A stretch of 64,000 nt of DNA from Rhizobium rhizoryzae. GTDB lineage: Bacteria; Pseudomonadota; Alphaproteobacteria; Rhizobiales; Rhizobiaceae. A model generated the notes under the pieces. The model searched no databases and was not told the DNA's origin. It saw nothing but the letters and a program-made list of their open reading frames with translations. The stretch spans positions 62,001 to 126,000 of the forward strand of contig NZ_CP049250.1 in the NCBI RefSeq assembly GCF_011046895.1. The letters are read 5' to 3'. The translations under genes and the position numbers were made by a program. Below are positions 45,507 through 54,187 of this stretch, piece by piece; position 1 is the stretch's first letter, and the number at the start of each line of letters is the position of its first letter.

Positions 45507-47285
45507 TTAAGCAAGCACGGCGCGGGCTGCCTGAAGGCTGGCTGCGCCATTGATGACGCGATCCTTCAGTGCGGCGGTTTCCGCAATCAGGTTTTCTGCC
45601 GTGAACCTGCAAAGCGAAAGACGCTGGTCGCGACCGTGATCCTCTTCCGCAAGAGCGCCCTTGGCGAGATAGACGCCTGTCAACGCAAGCCCGAAGAGAC
45701 GCTGATAGGGCGTGGCTCCTGCAAGCGCCGAGGCCGAATCTCCCGCGGCGAGCCTTGCCAGCAGCCACTCCGTGGTCTCCTCGAGATCTGCGAGGCTGGA
45801 CGAAAGACGGGCCGCCGTTTCGCCGAAAGCTTCGAGATTGGAGGCGCGCACCTGCTCTGCGATCTCCTTCAGTTCGCCAATGAAGCCGCGCACGTGGTCG
45901 CCATTGGACAGCGGCAGCTTGCGGGTTACCAGATCGGCGGCCTGGATGCCGTTCGTTCCCTCATAGATCGGCGCGATGCGGCTGTCGCGCCACAGGCGGG
46001 CGGCACCGGTTTCCTCGATGAAGCCCATGCCACCATGCACCTGAATGCCGAGTGACGCTACATCGACGCCCGCATCTGTCGCGAAGCTTTTTGCAATTGG
46101 CGTCAGAAGAGCCGCCCGTTCGGCCCAATGACGCGCCTCGTCTGCGTCGCCATGATGGCTGAGGTCTGTTGCATGGGCGCAGGAATAGCAGATGGCACGA
46201 GAGCCTTGGGTCAGGGCCTTCATCGTCACCAGCATGCGCGCCACGTCAGGATGCTCGATGATCGGGCTCATGCCCGAACCTGACCAGCCAGGCGCCTTGC
46301 CCTGCGTTCGGTCCTTTGCATATTGGACCGCCTTCTGGGTGGCCGCTTCGCAGATCGCGACCCCCTGCATTCCCACCGCCAGACGCGCATTGTTCATCAT
46401 GGTGAACATGCAGGCGAGACCCTTGTTCTCCTCACCGATCAGGTAACCGATCGCACCCGGTTCATCCCCGAACTTTCCGTCACCATAGATCATGGTGCAG
46501 GTTGGCGAACCATGGATGCCGAGCTTGTGCTCCAGAGAATGGCAGTGCAGATCATTGCGTGCGCCGAGCGAGCCATCCGCATTGAGCAGGAACTTTGGCA
46601 CAAGAAAAAGCGAGATGCCGCGCGTGCCGGCCGGCGCATCCGGCAGACGGGCGAGGACCAGGTGGATGATGTTCTCGGTCACATCATGCTCGCCCCAGGT
46701 GATATAGATCTTCTGGCCGAAAATCCGGTAGGTGCCATCGTCCCGGCGCTCGGCCCGACTTTTCATGACGCCGAGATCGGAACCGGCATGCGGCTCCGTC
46801 AGGTTCATCGTGGCCATCCATTCACCGGACACCATTTTCGGAAGATACTGTGCCTTGAGGGCGTCCGATCCATGCGCAACCAGCGCATCAACGGCCCCCA
46901 TGGTTAGCGTCGGCCCGAGCGTGAAGCCCATGGAGCCGCCGTTCCACATTTCCAGCGCCGCGACATTGAGCATATGGGGCAGGCCCTGGCCGCCAAAATC
47001 CGGATCCGAAGTCAGGGAGTTCCAGCCACCGGCCGCCCAATCCTGGTACAGCTTGTCCCAGCCCGTAGGCACGATAACCTTGCCATCCACGAGGCGAGCA
47101 CCTTCCTTGTCGCCCACCGGACCAAGAGGCGCCATTTCGTCGGACGCGAAGCGGCCCGCTTCCAGCAGAATGGCATCGACCAGATCATCGCTGAGATCGC
47201 CCAGCCGACCTTCAGCGATTGCGCCTTTCAGACCTGCAACATGGTTGAGTGTGAAGGCAATATCTTCGACCGGGGCCTTGTACAT
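45507..47285 (-). CDS. acyl-CoA dehydrogenase, long AcdB/DmdC-type
   Basis: 592 residues, about 200 longer than classical acyl-CoA dehydrogenases, because of an extra C-terminal domain. FAD/substrate regions: MNLTEPHAGSDLGVMKSRAE, KIYITWGEHDVTENIIHLVL, HSLEHKLGIHGSPTCTMIYG, and GIQVHGGMGFIEETGAARLW with DSRIAPIYEGTNGIQAADLV. The family includes 3-methylmercaptopropionyl-CoA dehydrogenase (DmdC) and FadE-like enzymes. Chain-length specificity is open. The Met at 47285 (MYKAPVEDIAFTLNH) is preferred. It is expressed with the crotonase; see the operator-like site at 47349. Confidence 0.9.
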   Translation of the reverse strand: MYKAPVEDIAFTLNHVAGLKGAIAEGRLGDLSDDLVDAILLEAGRFASDEMAPLGPVGDKEGARLVDGKVIVPTGWDKLYQDWAAGGWNSLTSDPDFGGQGLPHMLNVAALEMWNGGSMGFTLGPTLTMGAVDALVAHGSDALKAQYLPKMVSGEWMATMNLTEPHAGSDLGVMKSRAERRDDGTYRIFGQKIYITWGEHDVTENIIHLVLARLPDAPAGTRGISLFLVPKFLLNADGSLGARNDLHCHSLEHKLGIHGSPTCTMIYGDGKFGDEPGAIGYLIGEENKGLACMFTMMNNARLAVGMQGVAICEAATQKAVQYAKDRTQGKAPGWSGSGMSPIIEHPDVARMLVTMKALTQGSRAICYSCAHATDLSHHGDADEARHWAERAALLTPIAKSFATDAGVDVASLGIQVHGGMGFIEETGAARLWRDSRIAPIYEGTNGIQAADLVTRKLPLSNGDHVRGFIGELKEIAEQVRASNLEAFGETAARLSSSLADLEETTEWLLARLAAGDSASALAGATPYQRLFGLALTGVYLAKGALAEEDHGRDQRLSLCRFTAENLIAETAALKDRVINGAASLQAARAVLA

Positions 47286-47348
47286 GGCGCGTCTCCTCGC
47301 AACAATCCTCATGCCACCGCGCTGGGCGCGGCGTCTCCTTCCTGCTTT

Positions 47349-47362
47349 TTACGTAAACGTAA
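47349..47362. promoter_or_regulatory. palindrome in a MerR-type spacer before the acyl-CoA dehydrogenase
   Basis: TTACGT-AA-ACGTAA is a dyad. On the minus strand a perfect TTGACA (47375-47370) precedes it, and TAAAAA follows at 18 bases spacing. The dyad thus sits between -35 and -10, the geometry of MerR-family activators. TTACGT dyads are similar, from memory, to LiuR-type sites controlling branched-chain acyl-CoA catabolism. Confidence 0.5.
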
Positions 47363-47515
47363 GACGATTTGTCAATCTCCCGTTCGCTCTGACCCTCTTG
47401 ATCGCGCTGGAGAGCGCTGTCACAAAACTGTTGCGATAGTTGATTACGGCGAATGGGGACGGCCTTCTCCATTGAGTTCGCTACCATTTTCAACGCGCGA
47501 TCCACGAGGTTCCGG

Positions 47516-48520
47516 GTGACGATCAATCTCTCAGGACCCACCATCCCCGGCATCGTGTGGGCCTATCGTTGCCACGGGGAAGAGCGATCGTGCACTCGGC
47601 TGCCGCCCGATGCCACGCACGACCAGATCATGCTGCCGTTCGACGGTTTCGTTTGGCTGCATTTGAGCCTTGCAGATCAGCGCGTTCCAGCATTTCTCGA
47701 GAGCCTTGGCACTGTTCCGGCGGATGTCGTTGCAGCTTTGACCACGCACGAAACGCATGCCTCCATCACGCTGGACGAGCAGAAGATCTACGGAACGCTG
47801 GTGGATTTTCAGCGCGAGTTCGACAGCGAGACGCGGGATATCGGCTGGCTGCATTACGCTGTCGTCGACCGCATGATCATCACGACGCGGCTGCAACCGC
47901 TGCGCTCCATCGACCGCGTACGGGCAAGCCTTGAGAAGAACCCGGGACGTTGCCGTCAGCCCATCGACATCTTCGAACTGATTGTCATCGAATTCCAACG
48001 CACGCTGATTTCGCTCGTCATGGAACTGACGGAAGAACTGAACCAGATCGAGGATATCGTCTATGATGTGGATGCGCGGGACGAGCGCCGCAGACTGGCG
48101 CCGGTTCGCCGGACCATCGTGCGCCTGCATCGACATCTTCGCACCATTCTCACCCTGATGCGCCGCGCCAGCGCTTCGGACGACGACGAGATGCCGCCCG
48201 GCTTTGACGATACGGCCAGCCGTTTGATGGCGCGACTGGAATCGGTGGATTACGATGTCTATGCGCTGCAGGAGCGCGCGCGCTTGCTGCACGAGGAAAT
48301 CGACTCGAAGCTCTCCTCCGAAACGAACCGGCACCTTTACATCCTGTCGCTGATGACAGCCTTCCTGCTGCCACCCTCGCTTGTCACCGGCTTTTTCGGG
48401 ATGAATACCTCAGACCTGCCGTTTGCCCATGGCGTTGGTGGCACCACGCTGGCCTTCGGCTTCATTGTGCTTTCCGTGCTTTGCGCCTGGTGGATACTGC
48501 GGCGAGCAAGGATATTGTGA
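47516..48520 (+). CDS. CorA-family divalent cation transporter
   Basis: 334 residues. A large N-terminal cytoplasmic domain is followed by two C-terminal membrane helices (LSLMTAFLLPPSLVTGFFGM and LAFGFIVLSVLCAWWILRR). The pore motif Gly-Met-Asn is in GFFGMNTSDLP. The family moves Mg2+, Co2+ or Zn2+ as a pentamer; the ZntB branch exports or imports Zn2+. Start GTG 47516 has GAGGT 5 bases ahead, and an ATG at 47453 would add 21 residues but has no ribosome-binding site. It is divergent from the acyl-CoA dehydrogenase gene. Confidence 0.87.
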   Translation: MTINLSGPTIPGIVWAYRCHGEERSCTRLPPDATHDQIMLPFDGFVWLHLSLADQRVPAFLESLGTVPADVVAALTTHETHASITLDEQKIYGTLVDFQREFDSETRDIGWLHYAVVDRMIITTRLQPLRSIDRVRASLEKNPGRCRQPIDIFELIVIEFQRTLISLVMELTEELNQIEDIVYDVDARDERRRLAPVRRTIVRLHRHLRTILTLMRRASASDDDEMPPGFDDTASRLMARLESVDYDVYALQERARLLHEEIDSKLSSETNRHLYILSLMTAFLLPPSLVTGFFGMNTSDLPFAHGVGGTTLAFGFIVLSVLCAWWILRRARIL

Positions 48521-48526
48521 AGCAGA

Positions 48527-48550
48527 AAAGCCGCCCCGAAGGACGGCTTT
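48527..48550. terminator. bidirectional terminator between CorA and BA14K genes
   Basis: Stem AAAGCCGCCC/GGACGGCTTT around CGAA, flanked by A-run and T-run. It lies 7 bases after the corA stop and 23 after the opposing gene's stop. Confidence 0.7.
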
Positions 48551-48572
48551 ATAATCTTCGCAATTCAATCGC

Positions 48573-49037
48573 TCAATAGAACGGCGAATAGCACTGCTGA
48601 CGCGGCCCGTGATTGGGCTGGAAGGTGTTGCTGTAGCTATCATACGACCGGTAACGCGCCGCGCAATATTCGTAGTGGCGTGGATTAATGCCGGAGCGCG
48701 CCGGGGCGACATAGCGTGGAGCCGGAGCCACATAGCGCGGCTGGGCTGCAACCGCGCCACCGATCAGGGCACCTGCTGCAAAGGCTGCGAGCGGGAACCA
48801 GTAGCCGTTGTGATAGCGATAGCCATCCCGGCGCTCGCGATGGCCGCGATAGCCGCCGTAATATCCGTCACGATGGCCGCCATAGTAATCGCGTTCGCGC
48901 CAGTATTGCACGGTCTGCACATCGCTTTTCACTTCCGGACGTGCGGTCAGGGGCATCGCTTCGGCGGGCAGGAATGAGGTCGCCAGAACCGCAGCAGACA
49001 CTCCGAGAAGTGCGATTTTCTTCATCAAACTTGTCAT
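48573..49037 (-). CDS. BA14K-like exported protein (first copy)
   Basis: 154 residues. A signal peptide (MKKIALLGVSAAVLATSFLP, cut near AEA) precedes a Tyr/Gly/Arg/His-rich region (RDYYGGHRDGYYGGYRGHRE). A conserved [20 protein letters not shown] segment, probably membrane-inserted, follows. The C-terminal domain YCAARYRSYDSYSNTFQP is the BA14K motif named after a Brucella immunoreactive protein with lectin-like reports. The Met at 49037 (GGAG ahead) or at 49025 may be used. It is a paralogue of the next gene. Confidence 0.82.
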   Translation of the reverse strand: MTSLMKKIALLGVSAAVLATSFLPAEAMPLTARPEVKSDVQTVQYWRERDYYGGHRDGYYGGYRGHRERRDGYRYHNGYWFPLAAFAAGALIGGAVAAQPRYVAPAPRYVAPARSGINPRHYEYCAARYRSYDSYSNTFQPNHGPRQQCYSPFY

Positions 49038-49346
49038 ATCCAGTCTCCAACCCGAAACGATCATCTGGAAGGTGTTGAACCCTTCACGATCGAGCTTGTC
49101 CGGGTTCAACTTGAGTGTAATCCGAATAGAGAAAGCTTACAAACCGGAAGCTGAACCGCTCATTAACAATTTCTTCAGATTTCCAGCAAAAGGCCCGGAC
49201 TGTCGGACAGTCCGGGCCTTGTTGAATTGCTGCCGTTAAAGCGCGTCGCGATCTTTCAGCTTCGCTCCTGACGCTTTAACTCTTTGTTTTATCGCATGTC
49301 GTTATCGCAAAACCGCTGCACACTTTTGCGCGACATGCTTTAGAAA
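49038..49346. other. intergenic between the BA14K paralogues: terminator and a rhizobial-type palindrome
   Basis: It holds the terminator at 49190-49220 and, closer to the upstream gene, an inverted pair GCATGTCG (49294-49301)/CGACATGC (49331-49338). These frame TTTTATCGCATGTCG and CACTTTTGCGCGACATGC, the look of a dispersed rhizobial palindrome. No gene is seen. Confidence 0.6.
49190..49220 (-). terminator. very stable terminator after the second BA14K gene
   Basis: A perfect 15-bp stem with arms AAGGCCCGGACTGTC and its complement around one base. On the minus strand it ends in CCTTTT before TGCTGG. It lies downstream of the gene at 49347. Confidence 0.7.
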
Positions 49347-49817
49347 TCAATAAGGCGAGTTGCAGTAGCGGCGCTCGCCCGCGCTATTGGCGACATAAGT
49401 ATTGTCGTAGGCGCGGTAGGTCTTGTAGCGCTGCTGGCACCAGGCGTAGTGGCGGGAACTCAATGCGCCAGCCGGGGCCACCGCGCGGGGTGCCGTGGTC
49501 GCACCGCCGATAATCGCACCGGCTGCAAAAGCTGCCAGCGGGAACCAGTAGCCATTATGGTAGCGATAGCCCGAGCGGCGTTCACGGTAACCGCGATAAC
49601 CATTATAGTAACCGCCGCGATATTCGTGGCGACGGTCCCAGCGTCGGTCATGACGGCGATCCCATCGGCGGTCAAACTGGACATTGACGACCGGTGCTTC
49701 CGCCGATTGCTTTTGCTGTACCGGCGCGAACGGCATGGCCTGAGCCGGGGCAAGGCCGGTGACCGTTACAACGAGCGCCGTTGCCATGACCGCCAGCTTC
49801 CTGGTGAAAATACCCAT
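49347..49817 (-). CDS. BA14K-like exported protein (second copy)
   Basis: 156 residues, with a signal peptide ending near APAQA. A repeated Arg/Asp/Trp/His stretch ([20 protein letters not shown]) is followed by [20 protein letters not shown], nearly identical to the neighbour, and a C-terminal BA14K domain [19 protein letters not shown]. It is likely a tandem duplicate that has since diverged in its repeat region. Start ATG 49817. Host-associated relatives carry several such genes. Confidence 0.83.
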   Translation of the reverse strand: MGIFTRKLAVMATALVVTVTGLAPAQAMPFAPVQQKQSAEAPVVNVQFDRRWDRRHDRRWDRRHEYRGGYYNGYRGYRERRSGYRYHNGYWFPLAAFAAGAIIGGATTAPRAVAPAGALSSRHYAWCQQRYKTYRAYDNTYVANSAGERRYCNSPY

Positions 49818-49899
49818 TTTCGGTTTCCTCTGCTTTTTGGTTTGCCGTCCAACGCAGTCGTGGAAGACAGGTTCCGCCAGCAGAGGCACGAAAGCGTGA

Positions 49900-50982
49900 T
49901 CAGGCTTCCACTTCGACATCCGTTTTCGGACGCGAGCAGCAGGCGAGAATATAGCCCTCCTCGATCTCCTCATCGAGGATACCGCCGTTGTGCGCCATGT
50001 CGACCTCGCCAGAGAGAAGCATGACGCGGCAGGTGCCGCACAGACCGGATTCGCAGGCAGCCCCGATCCGCACACCACTGGCGCGGGCCGTTTGCAAGAC
50101 CGTGAAGCCCGGTTCGCATTTGCCGTCCTTGCCGGACATCGAGAAGGAAACCTTGTGGGCCTTCACCTCTCCGTCAGCGTTTGCGACGACCACGGGCAGT
50201 TCCGCCGCAACAGGCTGGAAGGCTTCCTCGTGGTAACGGCTCATATCAAAGCCTGCGCTCTTCAGGCTTTCCCGTACCGTTGCCATGAACGGCTCCGGCC
50301 CGCAGCAGAATACTGTGCGCTCGAGGAAATCGGGTGCCAGCAGCGAAAGCTTTGCCTTGTCGACGAAGCCCTTGAGGCCTGCCCAGAGCTGCGACCGACC
50401 GACCTGCTCCACGATGAAACCAAGCTGGAAGTGCGGCAGGTGGCGCGCGAGATACTCCAGTTCCCAGCGGCAGATGATATCATCCGGCGAGCGGGCGCAG
50501 TGGATGAAACTGACATCGGTATCCGGCGTACGATCGGCCATGTCGCGCGTCATCGACATCATGGGCGTGATGCCGGATCCGGCGGAGATGAACAGGTACT
50601 TGTCGCCCGGATGCCTGACGTAGGAGAAATCCCCCAATGGCCCGATGGCACGCAGCTTCATGCCGGGCTTCAGATTGTCGAACATCCAGCGCGTGCCGAT
50701 GGAGTTCTTCTGCGCCTTCACCGTGACCGAGACCGTATAGGGTCGCGAGGGGCTGGAAGAGAGCGTATACGTGCGCAGAACCGGTTCCGGCCCCACCGGA
50801 AGTTCCAGCGTGACGAACTGGCCGGGCAGATAACGGAACCAGTGGCCGGGATTTTCCGGCTTGAAGGTAAACGTCATCACGTCTGGCGCTTCCGGCGTCC
50901 AGGCGACGAGTTCCAGAAGATGCGTCCGGTCGGACCAGGGCCGCATCTCATCGACATGCTTGTACGGATGAACTGGCGTCAT
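49900..50982 (-). CDS. reductase partner of a Rieske oxygenase (GbcB-like), FAD/NAD(P)H plus [2Fe-2S]
   Basis: 360 residues. An FAD-binding barrel ([12 protein letters not shown]), an NAD(P)-binding domain ([20 protein letters not shown]), and a plant-type ferredoxin domain at the C-terminus with Cys310, Cys315 and Cys318 (CESGLCGTC) plus a Cys at 348/349. It feeds electrons from NAD(P)H to the terminal oxygenase, whose gene ends just 5 bases upstream. The order and length fit GbcB of glycine betaine demethylation. Confidence 0.88.
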   Translation of the reverse strand: MTPVHPYKHVDEMRPWSDRTHLLELVAWTPEAPDVMTFTFKPENPGHWFRYLPGQFVTLELPVGPEPVLRTYTLSSSPSRPYTVSVTVKAQKNSIGTRWMFDNLKPGMKLRAIGPLGDFSYVRHPGDKYLFISAGSGITPMMSMTRDMADRTPDTDVSFIHCARSPDDIICRWELEYLARHLPHFQLGFIVEQVGRSQLWAGLKGFVDKAKLSLLAPDFLERTVFCCGPEPFMATVRESLKSAGFDMSRYHEEAFQPVAAELPVVVANADGEVKAHKVSFSMSGKDGKCEPGFTVLQTARASGVRIGAACESGLCGTCRVMLLSGEVDMAHNGGILDEEIEEGYILACCSRPKTDVEVEA

Positions 50983-50987
50983 GATGC

Positions 50988-52232
50988 TCAGGCCACGGCG
51001 GAAAGCTTGGCGCGGTCGCCCTGCAGGCGTTCCGTCATGAAGTTCGTGTACCACTCGACGAACTGCATGACACCACCTTCGTGATCCGGCGAATAAGGAC
51101 CCGGCTCATAGGCTGGCGAACGGATGCCGAAGGCGTTTTCTTCAACGATCGAGCGATCCTGATCATTGGTCATCTGCCAGACATGGGTCAGTTCATGCAG
51201 GTCGTAATCCACGCCTTCCACGGCATCCTTGTGCACCAGCCATTTGGTGGTGACCTGCGTTTCTTCTGCAGACAGGGGAAGCACACGGAACGATATCGCG
51301 TGGTCTCCCAGCATGTGGTTCCAGGTCGTCGGATAGTGGAACAGCAGCATGGTGCCGATATGCGAGATCGTCACGTCATCGGACAGAGGACGCTTTACGG
51401 CCCGCTTTCCGCTCATGGTGTAGCTTTCGGCATCCTCGATCAGCGGCATGCGCGCCACGCGGAACTGGCCGCTCTGATGCATGTTGAAGGCGCTAGGCAG
51501 GCCTGCCTGCTCGCAACGCTGCCAGTGTTCCGAGATAACCGGATCGTCGGCGGCACCCTGCACGCCGGTTGCGGACGGCGCTTCGGGATAGGTGCGGCAC
51601 AGTTCCGGATGGTTGCCGGCACAGTGGTAGCATTCGCGGTTGTTTTCCCAGACGAGTTTCCAGTTTCCCTTCTCGACAATGGTGCTTTCAAAAGCCACCT
51701 TGCTCTCCCACAGGCGATGGGGAGCGATGTAAGGCTCGATGGTCTGGCGAACCGCTGAAAAATCCGGCGCTTCATCCGCAAGACAGATGAAGATGTAGCC
51801 GCCGACGCTTTCGCAGTGCACCTGTTTCATGCCGAACTGCGCCTTGTCGAAATCCTCGCCCATCTGACGGGCAAAGACCAGCGAGCCATCGAGATCGTAG
51901 GTCCACTGGTGATAGGGGCAGACGAGCTTGGCGGATGCACCTTTCTGTGCCGTGCAGACGCGGTGGCCACGGTGGCGACAGGTGTTGTGGAAGGCACGGA
52001 TGATCTTGTCGCGACCGCGCACGATAACGACCGGATAATCGCCGATCTGCACCGTGAAATAGTTTCCGGCGCGTGGGATCTCGCAATCATGACCCATGAA
52101 GAGCCAGTCGCGATACCAGATCATTTCCATGTCGAGGCGGAAGTAATCCTGATCGATGTAAAAGGGCTGTTCGAGGCTGAAGCCCTCACGGTGGTTCTTC
52201 AGCTGGCGCAGCACGGTTTCGCGAATATCCAT
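50988..52232 (-). CDS. Rieske [2Fe-2S] ring-hydroxylating-type oxygenase, GbcA-like
   Basis: 414 residues. The Rieske centre is CRHRGH (Cys85, His87) and CPYHQW (Cys105, His108). The mononuclear iron site is in NNRECYHCAGNHPE with His203 and His208. The aromatic/quaternary-ammonium oxygenases GbcA (betaine to dimethylglycine) and Stc2 (stachydrine demethylase) share this layout, and the substrate is probably a quaternary ammonium compound. ATG 52232 has AGGA 8 bases ahead. It begins the two-gene unit with the reductase. Confidence 0.87.
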   Translation of the reverse strand: MDIRETVLRQLKNHREGFSLEQPFYIDQDYFRLDMEMIWYRDWLFMGHDCEIPRAGNYFTVQIGDYPVVIVRGRDKIIRAFHNTCRHRGHRVCTAQKGASAKLVCPYHQWTYDLDGSLVFARQMGEDFDKAQFGMKQVHCESVGGYIFICLADEAPDFSAVRQTIEPYIAPHRLWESKVAFESTIVEKGNWKLVWENNRECYHCAGNHPELCRTYPEAPSATGVQGAADDPVISEHWQRCEQAGLPSAFNMHQSGQFRVARMPLIEDAESYTMSGKRAVKRPLSDDVTISHIGTMLLFHYPTTWNHMLGDHAISFRVLPLSAEETQVTTKWLVHKDAVEGVDYDLHELTHVWQMTNDQDRSIVEENAFGIRSPAYEPGPYSPDHEGGVMQFVEWYTNFMTERLQGDRAKLSAVA

Positions 52233-52536
52233 CTTGCGTTCCTGTCGATCTGGATTGACCCCGAAATGTCGACTATAAATATAGCCGACAGCAGGTCAGC
52301 CACGACAGAGGGCATTGCGACATGCAGTTCCGCATTGACGACAGGAAAAACGACATGTCGCAATGGGCGCATTCGCTAAACTATCTCAAGTATCCAATGG
52401 TTTAAGTCAAAGTATCGTCGCTTCCAAGTGGGAATGGACGACGCAAACAGAACAGAGATCAAAATCAGCAATCACGCAAGCCAGCGTTAAGGATAGTGCA
52501 ATAAACTTTTGGCTGTACCGGTTCGGAGAGCGTGGC
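52233..52536. other. 304-bp divergent control region with two inverted repeats
   Basis: A near-perfect dyad at 52267-52290 (TGTCGACTATA-AA-TATAGCCGACA, one mismatch) lies 35 bases ahead of the oxygenase start. A second, exact 12-bp pair CATTGCGACATG (52313-52324)/CATGTCGCAATG (52354-52365) lies behind it. Both share TGTCG/CGACA half-sites. Confidence 0.65.
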
Positions 52537-53148
52537 GTGGAAGAGAAAAGGAAGTTCCGTTATTTTGATGCGGCGGCGCTCAGACCTTTGCTGCCGCAGC
52601 CTAAGAAGGCTTCTCATTCGGAATTCTTGCGCACAGGCCGGATCTCACGCGAGAAAGGCGACTGGCTGCCAGACGAGCGCCGCTATCTGACCTATGAGGA
52701 GGTAGCGGAGCGCACGGAAAAGAAGCTGACCACCGCGGGCGAGACAACCCACGAGCGGCTGAACAACGTTCACAAGCTGATCCGCTTTCCGAAGATCATT
52801 TTCAGCAAGGCGCTGGATGAGCGTCCGCATCTTGGCTACTGCCACGTCACGACAGCCAAGACGCGCTTCGATCGCCAAAGACCGATCGTCTGGTCGTTCT
52901 ACATCTGCAATTTTGCAGCCGATATCGGCGAGGAAGAGGGCTTCTTCCAGCACATCCGCACCGACTACTCGCGCATGTATTTTGCCGTTGCCATGCAGCA
53001 GGCCGAAGACGGACGCATGCAGATCGATCGCAGCATTCGCGGCAATGGGCTGCTGTTCAAGACGAATGATCCGGCGGAGGCGCTGAAGAACGTGCTGGTG
53101 CTGGGTGCGCCGGACGAAACGGTTCGCGAGATCATCCGCAAGCTCTGA
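52537..53148 (+). CDS. unrecognised conserved-looking protein
   Basis: 203 residues from GTG 52537 with GGAGAG about 6 bases ahead. It starts MEEKRKFRYFDAAALRPLLP and has LGYCHVTTAKTRFDRQRPIV, then WSFYICNFAADIGEEEGFFQ. It has no signal or membrane helix, so it is cytosolic, and is mixed alpha/beta. The frame could begin upstream at 52363, but that part is poor in protein character. Its start region faces the GbcA-like promoter. Function unknown. Confidence 0.6.
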   Translation: MEEKRKFRYFDAAALRPLLPQPKKASHSEFLRTGRISREKGDWLPDERRYLTYEEVAERTEKKLTTAGETTHERLNNVHKLIRFPKIIFSKALDERPHLGYCHVTTAKTRFDRQRPIVWSFYICNFAADIGEEEGFFQHIRTDYSRMYFAVAMQQAEDGRMQIDRSIRGNGLLFKTNDPAEALKNVLVLGAPDETVREIIRKL

Positions 53149-53194
53149 AAGAATTTGCAAGGCCGATGGATTTGGCGTTATTCACCAGATCATC

Positions 53195-54175
53195 ATGGCT
53201 GCAACTATCATTTCCATTCGCTCCGAACATGAACGCGCGCTCGAGGAAGGCGTGGCACGGCTTGCCGAAGGGCTGCCCATCGCCTTGCCGACCGAGACCG
53301 TATACGGCCTGGCCGCGGATGCCACGAACCCGAAAGCCGTGACTGCGATCTACGAGACCAAGGGGCGTCCGCAGTTCAACCCGTTGATATGCCACATGGC
53401 AGATCTTGCCATGGCCAAGGACCATGCCACGTTCGATCCGATTTCCGAAAAGCTTGCCCGTGCGTTCTGGCCGGGGCCGCTGACGCTGGTTCTGCCGCTT
53501 CGGGATATAAGTCCCATTCATCCGTTGGCAACCGCTGGCCTCGATAGCGTTGGCGTGCGTGTGCCGAAAGGCTTTGCGGGCGAATTGATCGCCGCCTTCG
53601 GAAAACCGCTTGCAGCCCCCAGCGCCAATACATCCGGCAAGATCAGCCCCACCAGTGCGGAGCATGTGGCAGAGGATCTGGGCGACAAACTGTCCCTCAT
53701 TCTGGATGGTGGCCTTGCGCCGGTCGGCGTCGAATCCACCATCATCCGCGTCGAGGGCGAGCGCGTGCGACTGCTGCGCCCCGGCGGCATTGCGGCAGAG
53801 GAGATTGAGGCGCTGCTAGGTCATCCGGTTGAGCGCCAGGAGGGTCCGGCACCGACAATCGAGGCGCCCGGAATGCTGGCTTCGCATTATGCTCCGGGGG
53901 CGTTCGTGCGGCTCAATGCCGTGGATGCGCAGGCCGGTGAGGCGCTGATCCGCTTTGCGGGTCAGCCCGTAGCGGGAAGCGAAAAGGCGCATGCCGTTTT
54001 CGATCTCAGCCCTGAAGGGGATCTTGCAGAAGCGGCTGCCAATCTGTTCGGGCTGTTGAAACAGGCTGACGCGACAGGCGTTGATAAAATTGCGGTTGGC
54101 CCTGTTCCCGACCACGGGCTTGGCGAAGCGATCAATGACCGATTGATGCGGGCTGCTGCACCGAGAGACACGTAA
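53195..54175 (+). CDS. L-threonylcarbamoyladenylate synthase (Sua5/YrdC)
   Basis: 326 residues. The YrdC domain has GLPIALPTETVYGLAADATN, then YETKGRPQFNPLICHM, FWPGPLTLVLP and KPLAAPSANTSGKISPT. The remaining 120 residues are the Sua5 C-terminal domain. It makes threonylcarbamoyl-AMP from threonine, bicarbonate and ATP for the t6A37 modification of tRNA with TsaBDE. The Met at 53195 is used. It is followed 12 bases later by the oxidase gene on the same strand. Confidence 0.93.
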   Translation: MAATIISIRSEHERALEEGVARLAEGLPIALPTETVYGLAADATNPKAVTAIYETKGRPQFNPLICHMADLAMAKDHATFDPISEKLARAFWPGPLTLVLPLRDISPIHPLATAGLDSVGVRVPKGFAGELIAAFGKPLAAPSANTSGKISPTSAEHVAEDLGDKLSLILDGGLAPVGVESTIIRVEGERVRLLRPGGIAAEEIEALLGHPVERQEGPAPTIEAPGMLASHYAPGAFVRLNAVDAQAGEALIRFAGQPVAGSEKAHAVFDLSPEGDLAEAAANLFGLLKQADATGVDKIAVGPVPDHGLGEAINDRLMRAAAPRDT

Positions 54176-54187
54176 AGGATAGCGATC

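Noticed and set aside
52363..52536. Upstream start for the gene at 52537
   Set aside because: The added segment overlaps the inverted repeats and the divergent promoter; GTG 52537 has the better ribosome-binding site.
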